A stretch of 64,000 nucleotides of DNA from Acidobacteriota bacterium (lineage in GTDB: Bacteria > Actinomycetota > Acidimicrobiia > ATN3), in the NCBI GenBank assembly GCA_003577105.1, contig QEUQ01000002.1, positions 83,047 to 147,046 on the forward strand. The letters run 5' to 3'. A program made the translations under genes and the position numbers. This document shows, piece by piece, positions 7,256-14,668 of the stretch (position 1 is the stretch's first letter; every line of letters begins with the position of its first letter). Below the pieces are notes generated by a model. That model saw nothing but the letters and a program-made list of their open reading frames with translations, was not told the origin of the DNA and did no database searches.

Positions 7256-7520
7256 GATCCGTCCCCTCGCCCGCCGCGGCAGCCAGAAGCTCCAAGTGGT
7301 TCGGCAGCAGCAGATCATCATCGTCGAGGAACGCCAACCAATCGCAGCCGAGATCAAAGTAGGCGGCCTTCGCCATCACGTTTCGCGCAACCGATCTCCC
7401 CAGACCCACTGCAATCAGGTGGCAGTGCGGCTGTAGCGCCTGGGACTTCACGCTCTCGATCGCCTCGCCGAGCATTTTCGATCGAGCAGGCAGACTTGGT
7501 GTGATGACTGCGATCTTCAC
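7071..7520 (-). pseudogene. Truncated family 2 glycosyltransferase (phage type)
   Basis: The frame starts at GTG 7520, overlapping the stop of the HTH gene (GTGA). Residues 1 to about 90 have the GT-A fold start MKIAVITPSLPARSKMLGEA and the metal-binding cluster WLAFLDDDDLLLP near residue 60, as in short glycosyltransferases carried by actinophages. After about EAQAEDG the family pattern stops, and the acceptor-binding half with its EDWDLWLR-like motif is missing. Family members are usually 200-250 residues. It may be a remnant of a surface-modifying enzyme. Confidence 0.6.
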
Positions 7521-7741
7521 GACGTTTGGGCCTCGAGCCTTTCATCTGGAATGCGGATCCGCAGCTCCTTGTGCGGCTGACTCCCACCAGTCCGTACCCA
7601 CTCATCGAGCACAGCTCGCTCGATTCGCCAGCAGCCTCGGATCTTGAACCCCGGTAGCTCGCCGCACTCAAGCGCGCGATAGACAGTGTTCTTGCCTACG
7701 CGCAATAGCTGCGCTGTCTCGAGAACGGTAAGTATTTCCAC
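7517..7741 (-). CDS. Excisionase-like helix-turn-helix protein
   Basis: A 74-aa protein with a GTG start behind AAAGGTGA. It is a MerR/excisionase-type helix-turn-helix (TVLETAQLLRVGKNTVYRAL, then GELPGFKIRGCWRI, then LDEWV), the HTH_17 pattern of Xis and AlpA-like proteins. It lies 95 bases downstream of the integrase on the same strand. The expected role is directing excisive recombination or regulating the integration module. It is translationally coupled to the truncated glycosyltransferase. Confidence 0.8.
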   Translation of the reverse strand: MEILTVLETAQLLRVGKNTVYRALECGELPGFKIRGCWRIERAVLDEWVRTGGSQPHKELRIRIPDERLEAQTS

Positions 7742-7836
7742 GGGTTCACCTTTGGTGCCGTGGAAGCCCCTTCTGACCGTAGAACGTAGCTTAGTTCAGG
7801 AATCCCCCGAAATTTCGGCTGTGACAGGATTTCTTG

Positions 7837-8943
7837 TCAAAGCGCCGAGCGCAACCACTCGTCACTAGCCGCAGCAGCTGAATCCTGCATGTCTCCCACG
7901 ACATGCGCGTACACGTCTCCCGTGATAGCAACCGAGGAGTGTCCAAGACGCTCGGAGATCACCTTCAGATCAACTCCATCGCGCAACAGCATCGAAGCAT
8001 GCGCGTGGCGCAACTCGTGAACTGTGATTGGCGGCAAGCCCGCCTGGCTAATCGCGTCCTTGAACATCCGAGAAAACGTATCTGGGTCGCGCGGTCGCCC
8101 CTCAGCCGTCGGGCAAACGAGGTTGTGCGGGTTCCACGGGCCACCGTCAGTGGACAGGAATCGAGCCTCGCCGAGCTGGCGTTCATATTCTGCCGACAGA
8201 ACCTTGGTCGTCAGATCGCCAATGCGAATTTGACGCCGAGAACGCTGGGTCTTTGGCGTACCGAATCCATGCTTGCCGTAGGTCTGTGAGATCGAGATCC
8301 TCTGACGATCGAGATCAACGTCTGACCATCTGAGCCCAAGCGCTTCACCGCGCCTAATTCCGGTGGTTGCGATAAGCGCAATCGGAACCCAGATCGCCTT
8401 GCTCCTGACAGCCTCTAGTACTTTGCCGATCGTCTCCTCATTCATCTGAATGGGCTCTGGCGGAACATGGTGCGGAAGGCGTACGCCCGTTGCCGGTGAG
8501 CGTGAAATCATTCCCCAGTCCTCTGCCCTGCCAAGGGCGCGCCGGAGCGTTCCGTGAAACTTTCGGATACTCGCCGGACTTGCGCCGTAGTCATTCCATG
8601 CTCGCTGGATCGCCTCGGTCGAAAGACTCGAGAGCCGGACACCGCCGAACAGAGGCTTCAAGTGGACTCGGATTGCGAGCTCGTCGAAGGATCTCGTGGC
8701 CGGCGACATTGACGGTGACTCGGATTCGAACCAACGATCGAGGAACTCGCCCACTGTGATCCGCCGGTCGGGAACTCGGCCCGTCGTCTCGACTTCGCCA
8801 ATCGCCCGGCGAAGCGCATCCTGAGCTTCCTTCTTGGTTCGAAAGCCGCCCTTCGAAATCTGCCGACGCTTGCCGTCGTCGCGTGGAGGACCATCGAAAT
8901 AGTACGTCCAGGTCTTGTTGCGCTGGAAGACGCCGCCCCTCAT
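7837..8943 (-). CDS. int: Tyrosine site-specific integrase
   Basis: A 368-aa integrase of the phage type. An N-terminal arm-binding segment (FQRNKTWTYYFDGPPRDDGK, then GGFRTKKEAQ) is followed by a SAM-like core-binding domain and a catalytic domain with Arg in TTGIRRGEALGLRWSD, the HELRHAH box, LGHSS and the tyrosine in GDVYAHVV near residue 345. All catalytic positions I can check are intact. The frame is open upstream to 8979, but ATG 8943 overlaps the preceding TGA and gives the usual N-terminus. Its position beside tRNA-Val marks that gene as the likely attachment site. Confidence 0.92.
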   Translation of the reverse strand: MRGGVFQRNKTWTYYFDGPPRDDGKRRQISKGGFRTKKEAQDALRRAIGEVETTGRVPDRRITVGEFLDRWFESESPSMSPATRSFDELAIRVHLKPLFGGVRLSSLSTEAIQRAWNDYGASPASIRKFHGTLRRALGRAEDWGMISRSPATGVRLPHHVPPEPIQMNEETIGKVLEAVRSKAIWVPIALIATTGIRRGEALGLRWSDVDLDRQRISISQTYGKHGFGTPKTQRSRRQIRIGDLTTKVLSAEYERQLGEARFLSTDGGPWNPHNLVCPTAEGRPRDPDTFSRMFKDAISQAGLPPITVHELRHAHASMLLRDGVDLKVISERLGHSSVAITGDVYAHVVGDMQDSAAAASDEWLRSAL

Positions 8944-9431
8944 TGGCCGTCCGCCAGGGCGAGCCGCTCCGTTTCCCACTCGCGGTAAAGCGACTGAGGA
9001 CAGTCAATCCACTCGTCAATCGATTCGTGGGAGTGCTCGCACTCCTCCGGGCAGTCCTCGAACTCATCCCGATCTTGATGGTGCGGGTGTTCGCACCACA
9101 GTCCGGAGAGAGCGGCGGATCTAGCCTGATCTGCGTCCGGCCAGTCGTCGCGCCGAAGCAGGTAACGAGACTCCCCGTCCGGGGACTGGCGATCTGCGCA
9201 GTCGAGCTCTGGCGGCCCGTGAGAGTGGTCGACCTCCCAAAACTCAACCATCCCCGCGACAACCTCGGGAATGAGCTCCCGCGTATATCGCGACTGAGCG
9301 AGCCTGCCTGCTCGCTCGATGATCTGCGCTTTCGTCAGGCCTGCTTTCGATCTGCAAGCCAAAACGTCTGCCTCGAGCACTTCAACAATCGCCTCAAGTG
9401 CCTTATCAGTCGAACCGCGTGACATTTGCAC
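8940..9431 (-). CDS. Cys/His/acidic-rich protein upstream of integrase
   Basis: A 163-aa protein starting GTG 9431 (or ATG 9425), ATGA-coupled to int. The N-terminal half is helical with a possible HTH (LTKAQIIERAGRLAQSRYTR). The C-terminal half is rich in Cys, His and acids, with CEHPHHQDRDEFEDCPEEC, then EHSHESIDEWIDC, which could bind metal. I recognise no family. As the first gene after the attachment site on the integration operon, it may regulate integration. Confidence 0.55.
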   Translation of the reverse strand: MQMSRGSTDKALEAIVEVLEADVLACRSKAGLTKAQIIERAGRLAQSRYTRELIPEVVAGMVEFWEVDHSHGPPELDCADRQSPDGESRYLLRRDDWPDADQARSAALSGLWCEHPHHQDRDEFEDCPEECEHSHESIDEWIDCPQSLYREWETERLALADGQ

Positions 9432-9462
9432 TTCACCGCCCTTCGAGTCCGGTGCCAGCGGA

Positions 9463-9520
9463 TGTCAGCACCCGCACGAGTCAGATTCTAACAAATTCCG
9501 CTGACAAATGCTGACAAATG
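9463..9520. repeat. Direct and inverted repeats between int operon and tRNA, candidate Int/Xis sites
   Basis: A 10-bp unit CTGACAAATG occurs twice in tandem at 9501-9510 and 9511-9520. TGTCAGCA at 9463-9470 is the inverse of TGCTGACA at 9509-9516. The cluster is 66-120 bases from the tRNA 3' end, upstream of the integrase operon. That is where arm-type integrase sites, Xis sites or an int operator are expected. Confidence 0.45.
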
Positions 9521-9585
9521 GCGACTCCAAGACGGCGAGTTTGCTGGCAAGCCCGAATAGTGGGCCTGTGACCTGGTCTTATTCG

Positions 9586-9657
9586 TGGGGGCTGTAGGTG
9601 TCGAACCTACGACCTCTTCCTTGTAAGGGAAGCGCTCTCCCGCTGAGCTAAGCCCCC
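9586..9657 (-). tRNA. tRNA-Val (anticodon UAC)
   Basis: A complete cloverleaf can be folded on the minus strand. The 7-bp acceptor is GGGGGCT with AGCCCCC, the D arm is GCTC...GAGC, the anticodon stem-loop is CTTCC-CTTACAA-GGAAG with anticodon UAC, and the T arm is GTAGG-TTCGACA-CCTAC. Discriminator base A is at 9586; CCA is not encoded. Length is 72 nt. Its 3' end faces the mobile element, consistent with use as attachment site. Confidence 0.95.
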
Positions 9658-9716
9658 GAGGATTCTCGGCAACGAAACTTGGCCGGAGGGTCCGTGGGGC
9701 ACCCAGTCAGTTCCGT

Positions 9717-9754
9717 GCTTATCCGGCACGGGAGCATACCCGCACCGGATAAGC
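9717..9754 (-). terminator. Strong hairpin between whiB and tRNA-Val
   Basis: GCTTATCCGG (9717-9726) pairs perfectly with CCGGATAAGC (9745-9754), and an inner CGGG/CCCG stem is separated by a symmetric CA/CA internal loop. It begins 12 bases after the whiB-like stop. There is no U tract, as is common in actinobacterial terminators. Confidence 0.6.
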
Positions 9755-9766
9755 AAGCAGGCGGCC

Positions 9767-10069
9767 TCAGGCAGTCAGCCTCTTGGCTGGGTCCTTGGGA
9801 GGACGCCCCCGGGGCCTCTTTCTCGGAATTACCTTGCCATTCATGAAGAGCTCGCCTCCCCACACACCCCAGGGCTCACGTCGTGCCACCGCACCGGCAA
9901 AACACGCCTCTCTGCTCTCGCACATCTCGCAAATGGCTTTCGCTTCGATAATGTCGGGAATCTCCTCGGAGAAGAAGAGATCGGTGAGGCCACCCGTGCC
10001 GTCATCACAGAGTGCCTTTCCCAGTATGTAGTTCCGCTGCTCATCCCATGCAATTGCCATTGGGATCAT
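9767..10069 (-). CDS. WhiB-family iron-sulfur transcription factor
   Basis: About 100 residues with the WhiB plan. A first Cys (ALCDDG) is followed by ICEMCESREACFAGAV supplying three more cluster cysteines, then the GVWGG turn and a basic C-terminal tail KRPRGRPPK of AT-hook type that binds DNA. The family binds a redox- or NO-sensitive 4Fe-4S cluster and works with sigma factor region 4. The frame is open to 10117, but that start lies inside a terminator T-tract, so ATG 10069 (or 10060) is the likely start. Confidence 0.85.
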   Translation of the reverse strand: MIPMAIAWDEQRNYILGKALCDDGTGGLTDLFFSEEIPDIIEAKAICEMCESREACFAGAVARREPWGVWGGELFMNGKVIPRKRPRGRPPKDPAKRLTA

Positions 10070-10106
10070 CTCGCTCTCTTCTAGTGCGCCAAGTTCAGGA
10101 AGTACC

Positions 10107-10143
10107 CCGAAAAACAATCGAGCCGCCGGTTCTCCGGCGGCTC
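10107..10143 (-). terminator. Rho-independent terminator, leftward
   Basis: GAGCCGCCGG (10120-10129) pairs with CCGGCGGCTC (10134-10143) around a TTCT loop. On the minus strand the stem is followed by GATTGTTTTTC. It lies 27 bases after the stop of the 57-aa ORF at 10170-10343 and would end its transcript just before whiB. Confidence 0.75.
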
Positions 10144-10169
10144 GGGCCTTTCGCTTGGATTCTTCGCTG

Positions 10170-10343
10170 TTAGCTCAGCTCTTCCTCCGTGTCGCTTTGC
10201 CCGCGCCACCCGGTTGTAATGGCTACCGCAATCGTGAACGAATGTGCGCGCCAATACGCGAGTGATGCTGCCGGCATGGACATGTAGGTGTCCCCGCCGA
10301 ACTGCACGCTATTCGCTTTGCCGTTTGGCAAATGGCTCTGCAT
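10170..10343 (-). CDS. 57-aa small protein of unknown function
   Basis: ATG 10343 follows GGAAGAG at a good distance. The product begins MQSHLPNGKANSVQFGGDTY and ends in an acidic tail QSDTEEELS, with a mildly hydrophobic middle (SFTIAVAITTGW). A rho-independent terminator follows within 30 bases. Ribosome site plus terminator make this a credible stand-alone small gene, though I recognise no homolog. Confidence 0.5.
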   Translation of the reverse strand: MQSHLPNGKANSVQFGGDTYMSMPAASLAYWRAHSFTIAVAITTGWRGQSDTEEELS

Positions 10344-10469
10344 TGCGTTCTCTTCCAACTTCGTGCCCGCGAATCAGCGCGGTCACCCTTCGGATTGCCC
10401 CATTAGTATATGAACGGATCAGCCCGGGTCAATTCAATTACACCGCTTGCAGTCGGGTAGCATCGGAAA

Positions 10470-11045
10470 ATGCCTCAAGATCAAGGACAGACTACGACCG
10501 CCGCCGCACTCCGTCACCTCGCCCAGGCAGTGCAATCACTAGACGCCGAGACCCCGCGCGTCGAGATCGGGAGCCGGGAAGCATTTGATCTCCTCGAGGA
10601 TGAATTGGGTGTGACGCTGCCAGAAGATGTCCGTCAGCTATACCTCGATTCCAACCCTGCCGCACTGACGGTTCCGATGCCTGTCGACGACATCGAATTC
10701 ATCCCACTTGCCGAGGTATCCGCACTGCGAGACGACCTTGAACTCGAGGACGGCTACTTGCCGGTAGCGCTGGAAAGCGAAGCGCCGTATGCAATTGAGC
10801 TGGGCTCGGGTGAGGTCGTTGTGGGTACCCAAACGTCCCAAGGCTGGGATTGGGAGACCATCGCTCTCTCGATCACCGACTTCCTCAGCGCGCTAGCAGC
10901 GATTGCCGAGTCATTTGCCGCGACCAAGGGCGAGACGCTGGCGACCCGCTTCGAAGTGGGGACGGACGCGGAAATCCACTTGGAAGAGCGGCTTGCGGCG
11001 ATCGATCCGGAACACGCAGATCGTTGGCTGGAGTGGCTTGCCTGA
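10470..11045 (+). CDS. SMI1/KNR4 (SUKH) domain protein
   Basis: A 191-aa protein whose first half carries the SUKH pattern. FDLLEDELGVTLPEDVRQLY (near residue 38) is the conserved helix-turn where Leu-Pro-x-Asp-(hydrophobic) recurs; IEFIPLAEV and a C-terminal WDW motif follow. SUKH proteins are frequent immunity proteins of polymorphic toxin systems but also occur as general binding modules. No toxin gene lies beside it, so the partner is unknown. Confidence 0.7.
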   Translation: MPQDQGQTTTAAALRHLAQAVQSLDAETPRVEIGSREAFDLLEDELGVTLPEDVRQLYLDSNPAALTVPMPVDDIEFIPLAEVSALRDDLELEDGYLPVALESEAPYAIELGSGEVVVGTQTSQGWDWETIALSITDFLSALAAIAESFAATKGETLATRFEVGTDAEIHLEERLAAIDPEHADRWLEWLA

Positions 11046-11051
11046 TTGACG

Positions 11052-12446
11052 TCAGGAGCGCGTCAGGTCAAGACGGGTAATGCTATGCGGAGGCAATTGC
11101 ACCCGGGGTAGCGTGACAGCCGAAGTCACAGGTTGGACCCTATCGGGCTCAGCAAACGAATTTCGTGCGAATGGACCGTCGCCCGCCAGCGTCTCGATCT
11201 GCGATATGCCATCCCACCCCTCAATCACCACTTCAATCTCGGAAGACGGATGGCGGTTGATGGCATAAAGCGTTACTCCGCCTCCGTCGCCAGCGAGTCC
11301 AACCGCCTCCACAAAGGGGACTTCGAAGGTCCTCGGCATCCGTCCAAGCTCAGGTGCCTCGAAAGTAGGTGAGCCGTCCACCTCGACACGCACGGCCTCC
11401 TTGCCGGCGGCATCGCGATACATCTTGAATACGTGGTAAACCGGCGTGGCAAACACTCCGCCCTCTTCGGTCTGTATCAGTCCGAGCACATTTACGAGCT
11501 GGGCGTAGCAGGCCATCGTGACCCAGCTAGCACGCTCAATAATGCGGTGAAAGACGCTGGCGGCAAAGAGCGCGTCGCGTATCGGAGCCGACTCGCCTGA
11601 TTCCGCAGTACCTCGCAACTCGTCGTCACAGGACCACACCGCCCATTCATCTAGCGCGAGCCGAATCGGAAGATCCTTCGCGCGAATGAGACCGATCATT
11701 TCATCGAGGCTTCGCCCCAAGGTGTATGCGGCCGCCGTGACCGTCATGTAGCCGTCTCGGGTGTCCTCGAGGCATCCGGCCTCGGGGCCGGGGGCATAGA
11801 AATGGAGCGAGAGCCACTTCAACTTCCGACCAATGCGATCCAAGACTGCCTCGTTCCAGTTGAGGTAGTTGCGCGCGTCGGCCCCAACCCCAACCAAGTC
11901 AAGTCCCGGCTCGGCTGCCAGCATCGAGTCGGCAAAGACCTCAGCGCGCCTCGCGTACTCAACAGGACCCTGGTGGCCGGTCTCCCAGGGCCCGAATACC
12001 TCATTTCCGAGACTCCACGTGCCGACCCGGCCACCTGTGTACCGAACCCACTCAGCGGCCTCAGCTGGGGTGCCGGTGCCCATGTTCACGGTGAGATAGG
12101 GCACCCCTCCGACCCGCTCGCAGAACTCCAAAAACTCGTCTGTTCCAAAGGCATTGGATTCGAGTGCGCCTAGACCTACTCTGGACCAAAACGTGTCTAG
12201 ACCGTCAACTCTTTGGTCCCCAACCCCCTCCCACCAGTGGTATTCGGCAGCGAAGCATCCGCCTGGATAACGGATAAGGACCGGTTCAAGGGCCTCCACA
12301 AGCTGAACGACCCGGGGAACCAGGCGCCCTGCCTCGTCGCACAAACCGCCGTAGACACCCCGCCCCATGTGCTCGACAAAATGGCTGAACACTCGGGAGT
12401 CAAGGGTACCGAGCCTTGAGTCGAGGTCGATTGCGATCCTGGTCAC
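11052..12446 (-). CDS. GH51 alpha-L-arabinofuranosidase
   Basis: A 464-aa retaining glycosidase. The N-terminus HFVEHMGRGVYGGL and the PGGCFAAEYHW segment are typical of family GH51. WSLGNEVFG supplies the acid/base Glu and RLALDEWAVW the nucleophile Glu, at about the usual spacing. A C-terminal beta-sandwich begins near residue 370. No signal peptide is visible, so it is likely cytoplasmic and acts on imported arabinosides. GTG 12446 matches family starts; the frame is open to 12512 but that would overlap the preceding gene. Confidence 0.88.
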   Translation of the reverse strand: MTRIAIDLDSRLGTLDSRVFSHFVEHMGRGVYGGLCDEAGRLVPRVVQLVEALEPVLIRYPGGCFAAEYHWWEGVGDQRVDGLDTFWSRVGLGALESNAFGTDEFLEFCERVGGVPYLTVNMGTGTPAEAAEWVRYTGGRVGTWSLGNEVFGPWETGHQGPVEYARRAEVFADSMLAAEPGLDLVGVGADARNYLNWNEAVLDRIGRKLKWLSLHFYAPGPEAGCLEDTRDGYMTVTAAAYTLGRSLDEMIGLIRAKDLPIRLALDEWAVWSCDDELRGTAESGESAPIRDALFAASVFHRIIERASWVTMACYAQLVNVLGLIQTEEGGVFATPVYHVFKMYRDAAGKEAVRVEVDGSPTFEAPELGRMPRTFEVPFVEAVGLAGDGGGVTLYAINRHPSSEIEVVIEGWDGISQIETLAGDGPFARNSFAEPDRVQPVTSAVTLPRVQLPPHSITRLDLTRS

Positions 12447-12474
12447 AGCTGAACCACCGAGGCAACCTCGCCAC

Positions 12475-12783
12475 CTATCGCGATCGAGCTCCAACAGCGA
12501 TCGCGAGAGCAACGCTCGTCGATGATGCCGCTATCGCAAACCCGCCGACGTCTCGCCCAAGCGTGATGAAGAAGAGAAAGATCGACATGAGGACAAGCGC
12601 AATGATGATCGCGGCAGCCCTGTAGTAGCGCACGCTTGCCTCGCTGGCGGGGTTCAGCGGGTGCTGACGCCATCGCCTGAACGGATTTCTGCTTGAACGG
12701 CGCCGAGCCTCGCGCTCCTCATGAAGGAACTCCTCGTCTGTCTTGCCCTGAAAGTGATCTGATCCTTCTTCACCTTGCGGCAT
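12475..12783 (-). CDS. Small membrane protein with two TM segments
   Basis: A 102-aa protein with a charged N-terminus (DEEFLHEEREARRRSS), then two hydrophobic stretches near residues 55-72 and 79-98. It ends about 30 bases before the GH51 start, so the two may be co-transcribed. No family recognised. Confidence 0.6.
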   Translation of the reverse strand: MPQGEEGSDHFQGKTDEEFLHEEREARRRSSRNPFRRWRQHPLNPASEASVRYYRAAAIIIALVLMSIFLFFITLGRDVGGFAIAASSTSVALAIAVGARSR

Positions 12784-12921
12784 CTAAACTCCTGGCCATT
12801 GAGTCACATACTTTCACTTTGGGGGCATGCAGCCCACGCTTTCGCCCTGGCCTCTGCACCCGATGGCAGCGAGTTGAATGCTACGTCGAGATTCGCGATC
12901 GCGCCGCGAATTGGCAGCGTC

Positions 12922-14664
12922 TTAGTCTGCCGCAGCATCATTCTCCAGCCGCCTCATGAGGTACATTCGCCCACCCCTCGTCCAGCTCCTCCATTCCACA
13001 ATCTCCACCACTTCGTAGCCGTCCCTCTCGTCAAGTCCGAGTGCCCACTCGGGGTCGATCGAGGGCGCGTACTCGCTGAGCCACCAGGAGCTCGGCAGTC
13101 GAGCTCGCGGAGGCGCCTCGTTCTCGCCGAAATGGTATGTGTCCCATTCGAAACCCCCGTCGATCTTCTCCAACGGAACGCCTGAATTCGCAAGTTCCTC
13201 AAGTCGCCCCCAGGCGGCGTTGCGCTGAGCCATCCAGTCCTGCATTCCAAGGAGGGCGAAGGCGGCAAGCGCTACCGTAACCAGGTTTGCGGCGAACGAG
13301 CGTGCGCCGATCCTTGTGGCACGCACCGCTACGACCGGCGCGATGCAAACCACGACGGGGATCAGGTATCGGTCATATCCGACCCGGGCGTCGCCGAGCG
13401 CCAGCCCCAACGGGGCAGCTGCCACAAGCTGAAACAAGCCAATCCAGACGAGGAGGCGCTCACCCCCTGACTCATTGGCGTGGCATTCGGCTTCATCGCG
13501 AGTGTCCGAGAGCCGGTTTGGCCTGCCGCGAGCCAATCCCCACCCCAGCCCGGCCGACGCACAGGCCACGACCACCGTCACTGCAACCCAGATCAACCAT
13601 GAGTAGTCGGGCCTGTCACCTCCCCCAATTCCATTGCGGGCCACAATTGACCCCCACGACATATACGGCATGGTCAGACCGAAAACGCCCGCAATGACCG
13701 CGATCAAAGGACCTAGCACGATCGGCAGGCGACTCCGCGGCTCCCCGTCGGCGCCCGGAATGCGCCTCTGCTTCAGATATCGCAGGAGCATGGCCAATGC
13801 GGGACCCAGGAGGAAGAACGCTAGATACAGCCAGGCGTAAGCAGGAAACACGAACGTCATCTTTGCCAGATTGACAAAGGAAGGCATCAGCGCTGAAGTC
13901 CCATATTTGTCCATCGACTTCGTCGCGCCACCCTGCATCTCCAGGAGAGCGAAAGTAGCCGCAACGCCGAGCAACGCCGTACCGATCATTGCGACAGATT
14001 CGCTTAGCTTCAGCTGCCGTACCTCGTGAGGCACCGGCTTCGAAGTCCCGAAACCGCGCCAACTCCCCCACCGAGAGATAACAGGCGCCACCAGGCAAGC
14101 CAGCACGACTGCCAGGCCGAGCGGACGGACTGGAATCGATACAGCCGCTGCGGCACCCACCCAGGCGGCACTTCTTGTGGATCGCTCATTCCACCAGCGC
14201 AGCGCCATCAGACATGCGAGCGCAACGAAGAGTGAATACGGAATGTCAGTCATGAGCACGCCGCCCATCGGGAGAGTGACGGGCCCGGCGACCACCGCAA
14301 GTGAAACAGCCAGCGCCCAAGCTCTGCTCGCGCCAAGCTTCAGCGAGGTGGCAAAGACAAGCATTCCCATGCCCCAGAGAGCGAATGGCATCCACACACG
14401 AGCGGCCCAAAGGCTCTGGCCGAAAAGCCAAGAAGTCCCAGCTGAAACGTAGATAGGCAAGAACGCTGGAGCAATGGCCGTCGGCGACGCCCGGAGCACC
14501 CCGGCGGAGGCGAGCCGAAACGCCGGCAGCGCATACGCGTACTCGTCGATTAGCGCGCCGCGAAACCGCAACCCGCCCATGACAGCCCCGATCAAGATCG
14601 GTACTGCGAGGATCGCACCAACGGCAGGCGCCCTCAGCTGAATTGGCCGTGCAGGCTCGGGCAT
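12922..14664 (-). CDS. Polytopic glycosyltransferase-like membrane protein (GT-C type)
   Basis: About 580 residues with some ten or more hydrophobic segments and an early loop containing LIDEYAYALPAF, the acidic pair expected in the first periplasmic loop of lipid-linked GT-C transferases (PMT/ArnT type). A soluble C-terminal tail is rich in Trp and Arg. Likely substrate is a polyprenyl-phosphate sugar, but this cannot be read from sequence. ATG 14664 lies just after the stop of the dehydrogenase gene; frames from 14688 also exist. Confidence 0.65.
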   Translation of the reverse strand: MPEPARPIQLRAPAVGAILAVPILIGAVMGGLRFRGALIDEYAYALPAFRLASAGVLRASPTAIAPAFLPIYVSAGTSWLFGQSLWAARVWMPFALWGMGMLVFATSLKLGASRAWALAVSLAVVAGPVTLPMGGVLMTDIPYSLFVALACLMALRWWNERSTRSAAWVGAAAAVSIPVRPLGLAVVLACLVAPVISRWGSWRGFGTSKPVPHEVRQLKLSESVAMIGTALLGVAATFALLEMQGGATKSMDKYGTSALMPSFVNLAKMTFVFPAYAWLYLAFFLLGPALAMLLRYLKQRRIPGADGEPRSRLPIVLGPLIAVIAGVFGLTMPYMSWGSIVARNGIGGGDRPDYSWLIWVAVTVVVACASAGLGWGLARGRPNRLSDTRDEAECHANESGGERLLVWIGLFQLVAAAPLGLALGDARVGYDRYLIPVVVCIAPVVAVRATRIGARSFAANLVTVALAAFALLGMQDWMAQRNAAWGRLEELANSGVPLEKIDGGFEWDTYHFGENEAPPRARLPSSWWLSEYAPSIDPEWALGLDERDGYEVVEIVEWRSWTRGGRMYLMRRLENDAAAD

Positions 14665-14668
14665 TGTG

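Larger units (their letters stand above)
668..9585. mobile_element. Integrated phage-like or satellite-like element at tRNA-Val (left end not seen)
   Basis: Tyrosine integrase and an excisionase-like HTH gene lie leftward, next to the 3' end of a tRNA-Val gene. A rightward block carries a replisome organizer, a DnaB helicase, a small-terminase-like protein and tiny genes chained by ATGA overlaps. This is the standard architecture of tRNA-integrating phages and phage satellites. I see no large terminase, portal, capsid, tail or lysis gene in the interval. I could not find a second copy of the tRNA 3' segment inside the window, so the left attachment site is either left of position 1 or not recognisable. 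The left coordinate given is only the start of the first clearly element-like intergenic region. Confidence 0.7.

Noticed and set aside
13616..14098. A 160-codon leftward frame inside the membrane glycosyltransferase region
   Set aside because: It is a same-strand shadow frame of the longer polytopic protein and shows no domain pattern.
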